The notes under the pieces were generated by a model. The model did no database searches. It saw only the letters and a list, made by a program, of their open reading frames with translations, and was not told the DNA's origin. From Lysobacteraceae bacterium (GTDB lineage Bacteria > Pseudomonadota > Gammaproteobacteria > Xanthomonadales > Xanthomonadaceae), in the NCBI GenBank assembly GCA_028868545.1, contig JAGWUF010000007.1, positions 1-63,684 of the forward strand: a DNA stretch of 63,684 bases, written 5' to 3'. Positions 44,007 through 52,668 of this stretch are shown in pieces. The position numbers and the translations under genes were made by a program. How positions within the stretch are numbered: the first letter of the stretch is position 1; every line of letters begins with the position of its first letter.

Positions 44007-45083
44007 ATGGCCATCGATCTCAATGAACTGCTTGCCCCGATTCCGGGCAGCGATCCTGCCGGCACGGATGCCAGCTTTTCCGATCAATTCGACCGGATCC
44101 GCGAAGCGCGCCGGGCCGACGATCCCAACCTGACCCAGGGGGATTGGCAGACCGAGTTGAAGGTGGCCGATTGGCGGGAGGCACAAAATCTTTCCGAGGA
44201 CATCCTGCGGCGTACCAGCAAGGATCTGCAGGCCGCGGTCTGGTTGAGCGAGGCGCTGGTGGCACGCTACGGGCTGGACGGTGCCAAGGATGGTTTCGAT
44301 CTGTTGACGGGCTTGCTGGACGGGTTCTGGGACGGGTTGTATCCGCGCGCAGACGATGGCGATCTGGAGGAGCGCGCCGGCAAACTGGCATGGTTCGCAA
44401 GCTGGGGCTCGCGCGCCCTGCAGGCCATGATGCTCAACGATGACCCGCAAGGCGCACTGACCCTGGCGAAATGGATCGATTCGCGCGAAGTGGACAACAT
44501 GGGTCGGCAGAATGCGGAGAACTATCAGGCTGCACTGGATGGCGGCCGGCTCAATGGCGAGACCTTCGACAATCGCATGCAGGCTACTCCGGACGCGGTG
44601 GTGCTGGAACGCATCGAGCAGACGCAGGCGGCGCGTGATGCCTTCGCGCGGTTCAGTGCGATGTCCGACTCCCGTCTCGGCCGGGAAGCCCCCAGTCTGG
44701 CGGCGATCGACGACGCCCTGAAGAAAATCCAGGCCATCTACACGCGCCTTGCGGCAGCCAAGGGGCTGGGCGGGGTGGCGGCAACGGATGCGGATGCCGG
44801 TGACATGGCAGCGTCGGCACAGGGCACGGTCGCAGCCGCTGGCGGCGGCGGGGCGCTGAATCTGGGGACGGCCAATCTGGCGTCGAAGGAAGCTGCCCTG
44901 CGCGCCCTGGGCGATATCGCAGGCTATTTCCGCCGCACCGAGCCGCACAGCCCGGTGGCCTATCTGCTGGAACGCGCCGTGACCTGGGCCAACATGCCGC
45001 TGGAACAGTGGCTGGCCGAAGTGGTGCGCGATGACGGCATGTTGTCGACGATCCGCGAACGGGTTGGCTTGCCGCCCAATTGA
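44007..45083 (+). CDS. tssA: T6SS assembly protein TssA
   Basis: A 358-residue ImpA-family protein that acts as cap or assembly platform for tail polymerisation. The ImpA N-terminal domain is clear: LAPIPGSDPAGTDASFSDQFDRIREARRADD, then DWREAQNLSEDIL and LTGLLDGFWDGLYP. A Gly/Ala-rich linker precedes a short C-terminal domain (EPHSPVAYLLERAVTWANMPLEQWL) that places it among the shorter TssA proteins. It lies 18 bases after tssM in the same direction, with a ribosome site GGAGG about eight bases before the ATG. Confidence 0.93.
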   Translation: MAIDLNELLAPIPGSDPAGTDASFSDQFDRIREARRADDPNLTQGDWQTELKVADWREAQNLSEDILRRTSKDLQAAVWLSEALVARYGLDGAKDGFDLLTGLLDGFWDGLYPRADDGDLEERAGKLAWFASWGSRALQAMMLNDDPQGALTLAKWIDSREVDNMGRQNAENYQAALDGGRLNGETFDNRMQATPDAVVLERIEQTQAARDAFARFSAMSDSRLGREAPSLAAIDDALKKIQAIYTRLAAAKGLGGVAATDADAGDMAASAQGTVAAAGGGGALNLGTANLASKEAALRALGDIAGYFRRTEPHSPVAYLLERAVTWANMPLEQWLAEVVRDDGMLSTIRERVGLPPN

Positions 45084-45120
45084 TCTGCGGCGAAGGCCCG
45101 GCTTGCCCGCCGCTGCGGCA

Positions 45121-45191
45121 GGTCTAACGGCATATGCCGAAGTCTGGCCGTCCGATGGATGTTTCGACAACGCCTGCTTCCTAGACTCCTG
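45121..45191 (+). promoter_or_regulatory. Candidate promoter region of the tssB operon
   Basis: The region has GGTCTA at 45121-45126, the perfect 12-bp palindrome CGGCATATGCCG at 45128-45139 and GCTTCCTAGACTCCTG at 45176-45191. The last almost repeats the sequence before the CHAT gene (12022-12036). TAGACT may be the -10 element; no standard -35 is evident, which would fit an activator-dependent promoter using the palindrome. The tssB ATG is 81 bases downstream. Confidence 0.45.
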
Positions 45192-45271
45192 AAATGTTCC
45201 GGTGCGCATCGCCTGCATGGGTGCGCAACCCGGTTTCGAACCTGCAACCCACAACGCGCACGGGGATTCCA

Positions 45272-45784
45272 ATGGCCAAGAAAGAGAGCACTCAACACAA
45301 GCTTGATCGCGTACGCGCCCCGCGCGTGCAGCTGACCTACGACGTGGAAGTGGGGGATGCGATCGAGAAGAAGGAACTTCCGTTCGTGGCCGGCGTGGTG
45401 GGCAATTTCAGCGGCCAGCCCGCCGAGCCGCTTGCAAAGCTGAAAGATCGCAAATTCGTGAATGTCGACAAGGACAATTTCGATGATGCGATGAAGGGCA
45501 TGAAGCCGCGCGTGCAGATGCAGGTCGAGAACAAGCTCGCGGGCGATGGCTCCAACCTCGGTGTCGAGCTGAATTTCCGCAGCCTCGAGGATTTCTCGCC
45601 GGAACGCGTGGTCAATCAGATCGAGCCGCTGCGCAAGTTGCTGGAAGCACGCCAGAAGCTGGCCGATCTGCGCAACAAGGCAGCAGGCAACGACAAGTTC
45701 GAGGATCTGCTGAACGAAGTCCTGACCAATACCGACAAGATCGCCCAGCTGAGCAAGGAAGTGGGCCCGAAATCCGACGAGTGA
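45272..45784 (+). CDS. tssB: T6SS sheath small subunit TssB (VipA)
   Basis: A 170-residue sheath protein. It starts MAKKESTQHKLDRVRAPRVQLTYDVEVGDA, with the characteristic R-PRV-L-YDVE block. LPFVAGVVGNFSGQP, KFVNVDKDNFDDAM and the C-terminal helix region LRKLLEARQKLADLRNKA follow. It forms the contractile sheath with TssC, encoded 66 bases downstream. The ATG at 45272 was chosen; the frame is open upstream but lacks homology. GGGGAT upstream serves as a modest ribosome site. Confidence 0.96.
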   Translation: MAKKESTQHKLDRVRAPRVQLTYDVEVGDAIEKKELPFVAGVVGNFSGQPAEPLAKLKDRKFVNVDKDNFDDAMKGMKPRVQMQVENKLAGDGSNLGVELNFRSLEDFSPERVVNQIEPLRKLLEARQKLADLRNKAAGNDKFEDLLNEVLTNTDKIAQLSKEVGPKSDE

Positions 45785-45850
45785 TGCATGCATCGGGGCC
45801 AGGCCCCGTCACCAACGTCCTGATCACGAACCGCAAAGCGAGCAAACCAC

Positions 45851-47335
45851 ATGGCCAATACCGAAACCCAGTCTGCATCCTCTGCCGCGGCCGAAGCCGT
45901 TGAAGGCGGCTTGCTGGATCAAATCCTGACCCAAAGCAAGATTGCGCGCTCCGACAGCGAGCGTACCCGCGCGCGTGACCTGATCGCCGAGCTGGTGGCG
46001 CAGGTCAGCGATGGCGCGATGGTCGTTTCGAAGGATGCCATCGGTGCGCTGGATGCACGCATTGCCGAAATCGACCGCGTGCTTTCCGAGCAGCTGTCCG
46101 CCGTCATGCACGCCGAGGAGTTCCAGCAGCTGGAAGGCAGCTGGCGGGGCCTGAAATATCTCGTGGACAATTCCGAGACCAGCACCAGCTTGAAGATCAA
46201 GGTATTCAATACCACCAAGAAGGAGCTGGTGAAGGACTTCAAGAACGCCTCGGACTTCGACCAGAGCAATCTTTTCAAGAAGCTGTACGAAGAAGAATAC
46301 GGCACCTTCGGTGGTGCGCCGTTCGCAACCTTGATTGGCGATTTCGAATTCAGCCGGCACCCGGAAGACATGTACCTGCTCGAGGAAATTTCGCACGTGT
46401 GCGCCGCCGCCCACGCGCCGTTCCTGAGTGCGGCATCGCCGGAGCTGCTGGGCTTCGACGATTTCACCGAGTTGTCCGGCCCGCGTGATCTGGCCAAGAT
46501 CTTCGATACCGTCGAATACGCCAAATGGAAGAGTTTCCGTGCATCGGAAGATTCCCGCTACGTCGGTCTTGCCATGCCGCACGTGCTGGGGCGCTTGCCG
46601 TATGGCCCTGACACCGACCCGGTGGAGGCATTCAATTTCGTCGAGCGCACCGACGGCAGCGAGCACAACAAGTATCTGTGGATGAACGCCGCGTACGCGC
46701 TGGGCACCAAGGTGACCGACGCCTTCGCCAAGTACGGCTGGTGCGCGGCGATCCGCGGCGTGGAGGGCGGTGGCCTGGTCGAGGGCCTGCCCACCCATAC
46801 CTTCGCCACCGACGACGGCGAGGTGGCCTTGAAGTGCCCCACCGAAATCGCGATCACCGATCGTCGTGAAAAGGAGCTGGCGGATCTGGGCATGATCCCG
46901 CTGGTGCACTGCAAGGGCACCGACTATGCCGCCTTCTTCTCCACCCAGTCGGCGCAGAAGGCCAAGGAATACAACACCGACGCGGCCAATGCCAATGCCC
47001 GCCTGTCGTCGCAGCTGCAATACATTTTCGCGGTGAGCCGCATCGCGCATTACCTGAAGTCGATGATGCGCGACAAGATCGGCAGCTTCGCCAGCAAGTC
47101 CAGCGTGGAGATGTTCCTGAACAACTGGATCGCGCAGTACGTGCTGCTGGACGACAACGCGTCGCAGGAAATGAAGGCGCAGTACCCGCTGCGCGAGGCT
47201 CGTGTCGAGGTGGTGGAAGTGCCCGGCAAGCCGGGTGCCTACAAGTCCGTCGCCTTCCTGCGCCCGCATTACCAGCTGGACGAGCTCAGCGTGTCCCTGC
47301 GCATGGTTGCGGAACTGCCGAAGTCCGCACGCTGA
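45851..47335 (+). CDS. tssC: T6SS sheath large subunit TssC (VipB)
   Basis: A 494-residue sheath protein that pairs with TssB. Recognised blocks are QLEGSWRGLKYLVDNSETS, FKKLYEEEYGTFGGAPFATLIGDFEF, FLSAASPELLGFDDFTEL, YVGLAMPHVLGRLPYG and the C-terminal region QYPLREARVEVVEVPGKPG. Length and order are normal. It is transcribed with tssB and followed 46 bases later by hcp. Confidence 0.97.
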   Translation: MANTETQSASSAAAEAVEGGLLDQILTQSKIARSDSERTRARDLIAELVAQVSDGAMVVSKDAIGALDARIAEIDRVLSEQLSAVMHAEEFQQLEGSWRGLKYLVDNSETSTSLKIKVFNTTKKELVKDFKNASDFDQSNLFKKLYEEEYGTFGGAPFATLIGDFEFSRHPEDMYLLEEISHVCAAAHAPFLSAASPELLGFDDFTELSGPRDLAKIFDTVEYAKWKSFRASEDSRYVGLAMPHVLGRLPYGPDTDPVEAFNFVERTDGSEHNKYLWMNAAYALGTKVTDAFAKYGWCAAIRGVEGGGLVEGLPTHTFATDDGEVALKCPTEIAITDRREKELADLGMIPLVHCKGTDYAAFFSTQSAQKAKEYNTDAANANARLSSQLQYIFAVSRIAHYLKSMMRDKIGSFASKSSVEMFLNNWIAQYVLLDDNASQEMKAQYPLREARVEVVEVPGKPGAYKSVAFLRPHYQLDELSVSLRMVAELPKSAR

Positions 47336-47381
47336 TCGAACAGGTTCATAGATTTTCAAATCCCACTCACGGAGAACCACA

Positions 47382-47861
47382 ATGGCAAGCGATATTTTCC
47401 TGAAGATCGAAGGCATCGACGGCGAGTCTGCCGATTCCAAGCACAAGGGCGAGCTCGACGTGTTGTCCTGGTCGGTCGGTGCAACCAACTCCGGCTCGAT
47501 GGCCTACGGCGGTGGTGGCGGCACCGGCAAGGTCGCGTTCCAGGATCTGCACATCACCAAGCGCATCGACAAGAGCAGCCCGAAATTGATGGAAAAGTGC
47601 GCGGACGGCACCCACATCAAGAAGGCGGTGCTGATTGCCCGCAAGCAGGGCGGGCAGCAGATGGATTACGTCAAGATCACGCTGACCGACCTGCTGGTGT
47701 CTGGCATCTCGATGGCGGGCTCGGGTGACGACTCTGAAACCGTTTCCTTCAATTACGGCCACATCGAGTACACCTACACTGCGCAGAAGCAGGACGGCTC
47801 GAAGGAAGGCGATACCGGCATGAAGTGGAACATCAAGAAGAACGACAAGAGCGGCGCTTGA
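47382..47861 (+). CDS. hcp: T6SS tube protein Hcp (TssD)
   Basis: A 159-residue Hcp1-type tube protein, the stacked inner tube that is expelled with VgrG. Motifs are DIFLKIEGIDGESADSKHKGELDVLSWS, the Gly-rich loop YGGGGGTGKVAF, and LHITKRIDKSSPKL. No extension or effector domain. A GGAG site lies nine bases before the ATG. Immediately downstream a strong hairpin lies inside the start of tssE, which could limit read-through from this highly expressed type of gene. Confidence 0.97.
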   Translation: MASDIFLKIEGIDGESADSKHKGELDVLSWSVGATNSGSMAYGGGGGTGKVAFQDLHITKRIDKSSPKLMEKCADGTHIKKAVLIARKQGGQQMDYVKITLTDLLVSGISMAGSGDDSETVSFNYGHIEYTYTAQKQDGSKEGDTGMKWNIKKNDKSGA

Positions 47862-47873
47862 CGCCGAGCCCGT

Positions 47874-48317
47874 ATGTCGCGCGGCTTGATGGATCGTTTG
47901 GTCGATGTGCCCCTGCCGGAAGATTCCGGCAGGGGTGTTTCGTTGATGGATATCCGCAAAGGAATCGCCTACGACCTGGAATGCCTGCTCAACACACGTT
48001 CCGAGGCCGCGCGCCTGATTCCCGAGACTTTCAAGGAGTGCCGTGCTTCGTCATTGACGTTCGGCATTCTCGATTTTTCCTCCTACAGCCTGCTCAGCCC
48101 GCAGGATCGCGACCGGATTCGCCGCTCGCTGGAGCAGGCCATCAGTCTGCATGAAGCACGTCTGACCCGGGTTCGGGTCACGCTGGAGCCCCAGCGTGAA
48201 TTGGATCGTGCCCTGCGGTTTCGTGTGGATGCCCTGATGGAGCTTGGGCCTGACAACGAAAAAGTGCAGTTCGATGCCGTGCTGCAACTCAATACGCAAA
48301 CCTATCTGGTGCGTTGA
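47874..48317 (+). CDS. tssE: T6SS baseplate protein TssE (gp25-like)
   Basis: A 147-residue gp25-like baseplate protein. It begins MSRGLMDRLVDVP, the common LxDRL entry, and continues with DIRKGIAYDLECLLNTRSEA, LTFGILDFSSYSLLSPQDR and AISLHEARLTRVRVTLEP. These are the gp25/lysozyme-like features of TssE. The start at 47874 is supported by the DRL segment; a second ATG at 47946 would avoid the hairpin at 47910-47935 but lose that segment. Its stop is 14 bases from the stop of the convergent methyltransferase gene. Confidence 0.93.
   Translation: MSRGLMDRLVDVPLPEDSGRGVSLMDIRKGIAYDLECLLNTRSEAARLIPETFKECRASSLTFGILDFSSYSLLSPQDRDRIRRSLEQAISLHEARLTRVRVTLEPQRELDRALRFRVDALMELGPDNEKVQFDAVLQLNTQTYLVR
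47910..47935 (+). terminator. Terminator-like hairpin inside the 5' end of tssE
   Basis: Perfect 11-bp stem CCCCTGCCGGA/TCCGGCAGGGG with loop AGAT, followed by TGTTTCGTTG. It covers tssE codons 13-21 and starts 48 bases after the hcp stop. It looks like a terminator with a weak T run. It may reduce transcription beyond hcp unless ribosomes translate tssE. Confidence 0.6.
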
Positions 48318-48331
48318 ACCCGCCGGCGGTC

Positions 48332-49933
48332 TCAGCCCTCGTTTTCAAGCAATGCCATCTGGGCGATCAGGCGCAGGCCGTCCTCCAGTTGGTCGTTCAA
48401 CTGCTGCGTCCACCAGTGCACGGGTTGCAGCCGTTGCTGGCCGCCCTCCGCGGAAACCGGAAATGCGGTCATGCGCTGCGCCAGCGCGGCCAGCAACGCC
48501 GCGCGGTCGCGCTGGCCGTCCAGCAAGCGCACCAGCTCCAATCCCAGCACGTTGTCCAGGCTGACCAGCGAAGGCCGCAGGCTGGCCAGCATGTCCTTGC
48601 CCTGTTCCAGCTGCAGGCGGGAGAGCGGGTTCAGACGCGGGTACGTGCCGGCTTGCGTGGCAAACGTTGGCGGATCGCAGTGCAGCTGCAACAGGCCGAA
48701 TTCGAAGGCCTTCAGCAAGGTGTGACGAATGGCCGCGTCCACTTCGTGCCGCGTCGATGCCGGTGGCGGATCTGTCGGCGCAGCGGCGGCGGACTCGGTT
48801 TCCAGCAATGCCTGTACCGCAACGGCTGCCGGAAACGCCCGCCCGATCCGCGCAAGTGCGTCGGCCACCGCCGCGCTGTCGGTGACCACCGCCGCGCCGC
48901 TGCTGTTGCAAAACCGCAGCAGGCCAGGCCGCGCCTGCCCGGCTTCGGAGTCGGGAAAATCGATGTCTTGATGCAGGTTCCCCACGGCTTGCAGCTGGGT
49001 CAGCACAGTGGCATCCATGGGCCGCCGGAGATTGGTCTCGGCGCGGCACAGCAGCGTTTGCCGGAAGCGCCGGCCCTTGAGGTAATCCAGATACTGTTCG
49101 CGGCGGATCACATCGCCCCGGGCCATCGCGGCAAGCGATGCGGCCGTGTCCTCGGACAGGGATGCGCCGCTGGAATCGTGGATGTCTGCCTCGGCAAGAA
49201 ATTGCAAGCCATGGCTACCGGCACGGCTGGCAAACTCGGTGATCGAACAAGGCAGGTTCAAATCCGCAAGATCATCGTGATAGAACACTGCCAGTTCGGT
49301 CTTGTTGAGCAAGTCGCGGGCTTCGTGGCGGATCACGTCGGCATAGGGCGCGCGCGAGGTGACCGTGCTGCTCAGCCATTCCAGGAACTCCCGAGCCTGC
49401 TTGATCTTCGCGGCCGGTTCGTCGATCCCGGCGGTGTGCTGGCGCAGCATGTCCCACAGAATGCTGCGCAAATGGCAGCCGGGGAATGCGTTGTAACTGA
49501 CATAGGCGATGCCGTCGGCTGCCAGCTGCTGTCGGCACAGCGCAAGCAAGGTGGTCTGTACCTGCGGGGGCACCCAGGAGTAGAACCCGTGGGCAAGGAT
49601 GTAATCGAAGGGCAGGCCGTTGTCTTGCCACTGGCAAATATCCACCGCGTGCAATTGCAGGTTGGCCAGCCCCAATTGCTGGCGCATGGCTTCGCCACGG
49701 GCGATGGCGGCGTGTGACAGATCCACCCCCACGAATTGCGCGTGCGGGTAGGCCTGCGCCAGGGTGAGCAGTTGCAGCGCGTCGCCGCAGCCCACTTCCA
49801 GCAGCCTGCAGCGTGTGGGGGCGGCGCTGGCCAGCCCGTGCAGGCGGCCAATCGCCGCCAGCCGCGACGGATGCATCTGCGGAAAAATCAACGCCGGATA
49901 TTGCAGGACGTCGTAGGCAAACGCTTGGGTCAC
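48332..49933 (-). CDS. Methyltransferase with regulatory domain
   Basis: A 533-residue protein. The N-terminal class I methyltransferase domain has the SAM motif LLEVGCGDALQLLTLA, then FVGVDLSHAAIARGEAM and FDYILAHGFYSWVP. A methyltransferase regulatory (MRD-type) domain follows from about residue 210 (FLAEADIHDS), and a C-terminal region of unknown type ends the protein. Such proteins are thought to methylate lysines of other proteins or act on polyketide-like substrates (family knowledge). The start is GTG at 49933, which overlaps the stop of the histidine kinase (GTGA) and has GGGAG upstream. It is convergent to tssE. It may modify a T6SS or surface protein, but no evidence in the sequence identifies the substrate. 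Confidence 0.8.
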   Translation of the reverse strand: MTQAFAYDVLQYPALIFPQMHPSRLAAIGRLHGLASAAPTRCRLLEVGCGDALQLLTLAQAYPHAQFVGVDLSHAAIARGEAMRQQLGLANLQLHAVDICQWQDNGLPFDYILAHGFYSWVPPQVQTTLLALCRQQLAADGIAYVSYNAFPGCHLRSILWDMLRQHTAGIDEPAAKIKQAREFLEWLSSTVTSRAPYADVIRHEARDLLNKTELAVFYHDDLADLNLPCSITEFASRAGSHGLQFLAEADIHDSSGASLSEDTAASLAAMARGDVIRREQYLDYLKGRRFRQTLLCRAETNLRRPMDATVLTQLQAVGNLHQDIDFPDSEAGQARPGLLRFCNSSGAAVVTDSAAVADALARIGRAFPAAVAVQALLETESAAAAPTDPPPASTRHEVDAAIRHTLLKAFEFGLLQLHCDPPTFATQAGTYPRLNPLSRLQLEQGKDMLASLRPSLVSLDNVLGLELVRLLDGQRDRAALLAALAQRMTAFPVSAEGGQQRLQPVHWWTQQLNDQLEDGLRLIAQMALLENEG

Positions 49934-51552
49934 GTGTCGATCTCCCTGGGCAGTGCCTTGGCCGCCATCACCGCCGCCAGCATCACCTCGCGCAGGCGTT
50001 GCGGCGCAACCGGTTTGAACAGCACCGGAATGCGCCTTGCGGTGATGGTCTCGATCTTGTCCGGGCGGGTTTCCCCGGTGACCAGCAAGCGCGCGAATGC
50101 GGGATGCTGCGGGTCGCAGCGATAGCGGCGGCTGACCGCATCGAGTACATCCAGACCGCTGAGATTCTCTCCCAGATGCAGATCGCTGAGAATCAGATCG
50201 GGGGGGACGATCCAGTCTTCCAGTTGCGCCAATGCGCTGTCGATGTCGTGCGCCGTGCGCACCTGGCAGCCCCATTCCTGCAGCAGCGTGCGCAAGCCTT
50301 CCAGGATGCTGGGCTCGTCATCGATGGCCAGGATGCGCAGGCCGCTGATGTCCAGCGGAAGTTCGAAGCCATCGCTGGCGGCGGCGGCCTGCGCATCGCT
50401 GCGATCCAGGACGATCGAGACCAGCGTGCCGCGCCCCGGGCGCGATTGCAGGGCCAGGTGGCAGCCGCACAATTCGGCCAGCCGGCGCACGGTGGCCAGC
50501 CCCAGGCCCATTCCGCGCTTGCGCTCGCCGGCAGCGGTCGTGTTTTGCTTGACCTGGTAGAACTCGTCGAAAACGCGCTGCAAATGTTCCGGTGCGATGC
50601 CGCACCCCGTATCCCAGACATCGATGCGCACCTGGCCGCTGTCAAGCTGGCGTACGCCCACCAGCACGCCGCCAGCATCGGTATAGCGCAGGGCATTGCT
50701 GACCAGATTGTTGAGAATGCGGGCCAGCATGGTGCGGTCGCTGTGCACCCAGGCATCGGTCTTGCGCACGACCAGGCGCAAGCCGCGGGATTCGGCCAGC
50801 ATGCGGAAATTGCGGCTGACTTCATCGAACACGTCATCCAGTCGCATCGCGGCATTGCTGGCCTGCATGCTGCCGGTTTCCAGCCGCGACAGATCCAGCA
50901 ACTCGGTGAACAGCTGGTCCAGCGATGCCACGCATTCCTGGATGTGCAGGATCCGCGTGAGCTTGTCGGGATCGGTCTCGCCGGCCCGCAAGGTCGAAGA
51001 AAACAGGGTCAGCGCATACAGCGGTTGGCGCAGATCGTGGCTGGCGGCCGCCAGCAGGCGCGCACGCGACAGGCTGGCCGACTCGAGTGTTGCATTCTTC
51101 TCCGCCAATTCAATGCTGGTGCGCCCGAGCGCGGTCTGCATGCGGTTCTGCATCTGCGACACCGCACGTGCCGCCTCGTGGATGGCGTGTTGCAGTTGCC
51201 ACAGCGGATTGCTGCGCTGGTCGAGCGCGAGCTGGACGGGCAGGCCCTTGCCCAGCCGTTCCACCGCCTGGGTCAAGCTGTCCAGGGACGCGTGGAAACG
51301 CCTGGCGATCCCCCAGCTTGCAACCAATACCACCGCCAACGCAGCGAACATCAGGCCGACCGGCAGCCATGCCGCGCCACTCTGCACCCCCGCCTGCAAC
51401 GAAGTGGCCAGCCGGTAGTGGGCCAGCCACAGCAGACCGGACGCCAGCAGGGTTGCCAGCGTCAGCGGAAGTACCACGGCCACGACCCACTGGCGCAGCA
51501 GCGAGGGCGGCGGTGACTGCGGGCCGGATGATGGCGGGGGCGAAGCCTGCAT
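49930..51552 (-). CDS. Hybrid sensor histidine kinase
   Basis: A 540-residue inner-membrane hybrid kinase. It has a Pro/Ser-rich N-terminus, two transmembrane helices (about residues 22-44 and 63-82) with a very short periplasmic loop, and a HAMP-like segment. The HisKA domain carries His172 (AAASHDLRQPLYAL). The ATPase domain has NNLVSNALRYT, VWDTGCGIAPE and GMGLGLATVRRL. The receiver domain at the C-terminus has the acceptor Asp457 (LILSDLHLGEN). With little outside the membrane it probably senses a membrane or cytoplasmic signal. The ATG at 51552 precedes the first helix; the longer frame is non-coding. It is coupled to the methyltransferase downstream. The regulator at 35362 is a possible output. 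Confidence 0.92.
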   Translation of the reverse strand: MQASPPPSSGPQSPPPSLLRQWVVAVVLPLTLATLLASGLLWLAHYRLATSLQAGVQSGAAWLPVGLMFAALAVVLVASWGIARRFHASLDSLTQAVERLGKGLPVQLALDQRSNPLWQLQHAIHEAARAVSQMQNRMQTALGRTSIELAEKNATLESASLSRARLLAAASHDLRQPLYALTLFSSTLRAGETDPDKLTRILHIQECVASLDQLFTELLDLSRLETGSMQASNAAMRLDDVFDEVSRNFRMLAESRGLRLVVRKTDAWVHSDRTMLARILNNLVSNALRYTDAGGVLVGVRQLDSGQVRIDVWDTGCGIAPEHLQRVFDEFYQVKQNTTAAGERKRGMGLGLATVRRLAELCGCHLALQSRPGRGTLVSIVLDRSDAQAAAASDGFELPLDISGLRILAIDDEPSILEGLRTLLQEWGCQVRTAHDIDSALAQLEDWIVPPDLILSDLHLGENLSGLDVLDAVSRRYRCDPQHPAFARLLVTGETRPDKIETITARRIPVLFKPVAPQRLREVMLAAVMAAKALPREIDT

Positions 51553-51768
51553 GGGCCTGTCGGGAGGGGCGTACAGCCATTGCTTACGGAAATTGCAGGA
51601 GCGCGGGGACAGATGCAAGTGCTTCCGGGTGCCGCGTGCATGGCGGTGCATGCGTGGGGATGTGTGCAAATGGAGGCACAGGCGGGAAATACCCGTCGCA
51701 GTCCGTGAGACCACCATGGTGGAAAATCGACATCGAAAACCCATCGGACACTTGCGGAGGAGACCACC

Positions 51769-52425
51769 ATGACCACCACAAAAACCACAACCCAAGCCGA
51801 AATCCGGCTGACCGGTCGCTACAGCGACGCGCTGGACTACGCCCGCATGCAGCACGCCGGCCAGCGCCGCAAGGGCACGCAGATTCCGTATCTCAGCCAT
51901 CTGATGGGCGTCAGTTCGTTGGTGCTGGATCACGGTGGCGATGAGGATCAAGCCATCGCCGGCCTGTTGCATGATGTGATCGAGGACTGCGGCGCGCAGC
52001 ACGAAACAGCGGTGCGCGAACGCTTCGGCGAGCGTGTGACGTGCATCGTGCTGGCCTGCACCGACGGCACGCAGGAAGACAAGGCTGCGTTCCAGACGCA
52101 GGAGGCGAAGTACGCCGATTGGCGCCGCCGCAAGCTCGCCTACCTTGAACACCTGCGGCATACCGATGCCGACGCCTTGCTGGTGTCCTGCTGCGACAAG
52201 CTGCACAACGCCCGCGCGATCGTGGGTGATCTTGAAGATCCTGCGGTGGGCGTGGCGGTGTTCAACCGCTTCACCGCCGGGCGTGACGGCACGCTGCGCT
52301 ACTACCACACGCTTGGCAGCATCTTCACGGCGCGCGGCGCACTGGCTGCGCGGGCGCTGGAAACCGAAGTGGCACGCATGCACGCGCTGACAGGTGCTGC
52401 TGCGCGGGTTGGGTTGGACGAATGA
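51769..52425 (+). CDS. HD-domain (RelA/SpoT-type) phosphohydrolase
   Basis: A 218-residue protein made of one HD domain like the hydrolase half of RelA/SpoT. The metal ligands are visible: His in PYLSHLMGV, His-Asp in AGLLHDVIEDCG and Asp in CCDKLHNARAI. YADWRRRKLAYLEHL lies between. There is no synthetase, TGS or ACT domain, so it resembles small alarmone hydrolases that may cleave (p)ppGpp; other nucleotide substrates are possible. GGAGG 9-13 bases before the ATG gives a strong ribosome site. It is divergent from the hybrid kinase across 216 bases. Confidence 0.83.
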   Translation: MTTTKTTTQAEIRLTGRYSDALDYARMQHAGQRRKGTQIPYLSHLMGVSSLVLDHGGDEDQAIAGLLHDVIEDCGAQHETAVRERFGERVTCIVLACTDGTQEDKAAFQTQEAKYADWRRRKLAYLEHLRHTDADALLVSCCDKLHNARAIVGDLEDPAVGVAVFNRFTAGRDGTLRYYHTLGSIFTARGALAARALETEVARMHALTGAAARVGLDE

Positions 52426-52468
52426 GCATCGCGTTGCGCGTCCCAATTGCACTTGCCCCGCACCTACG

Positions 52469-52491
52469 AAAAAACCGCCTTTCGGCGGTTT
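52469..52491 (-). terminator. Terminator of tRNA-Pro
   Basis: Stem AAACCGCC/GGCGGTTT with a 4-base loop; read on the minus strand it ends in six T, 23 bases beyond the tRNA-Pro 3' end. It could also stop transcripts from the HD-domain gene on the plus strand, though with a shorter T run. Confidence 0.8.
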
Positions 52492-52513
52492 CGACGTAAC
52501 AGCTTGATTTCAT

Positions 52514-52590
<77 letters not shown>

Positions 52591-52668
52591 ATGGTGAGCC
52601 GCGTATTTTATGGATATGCGCGGCAGCCTGCAAGTGGGGCGCAAACTCCGCCGCTTGACGGCATGGGG

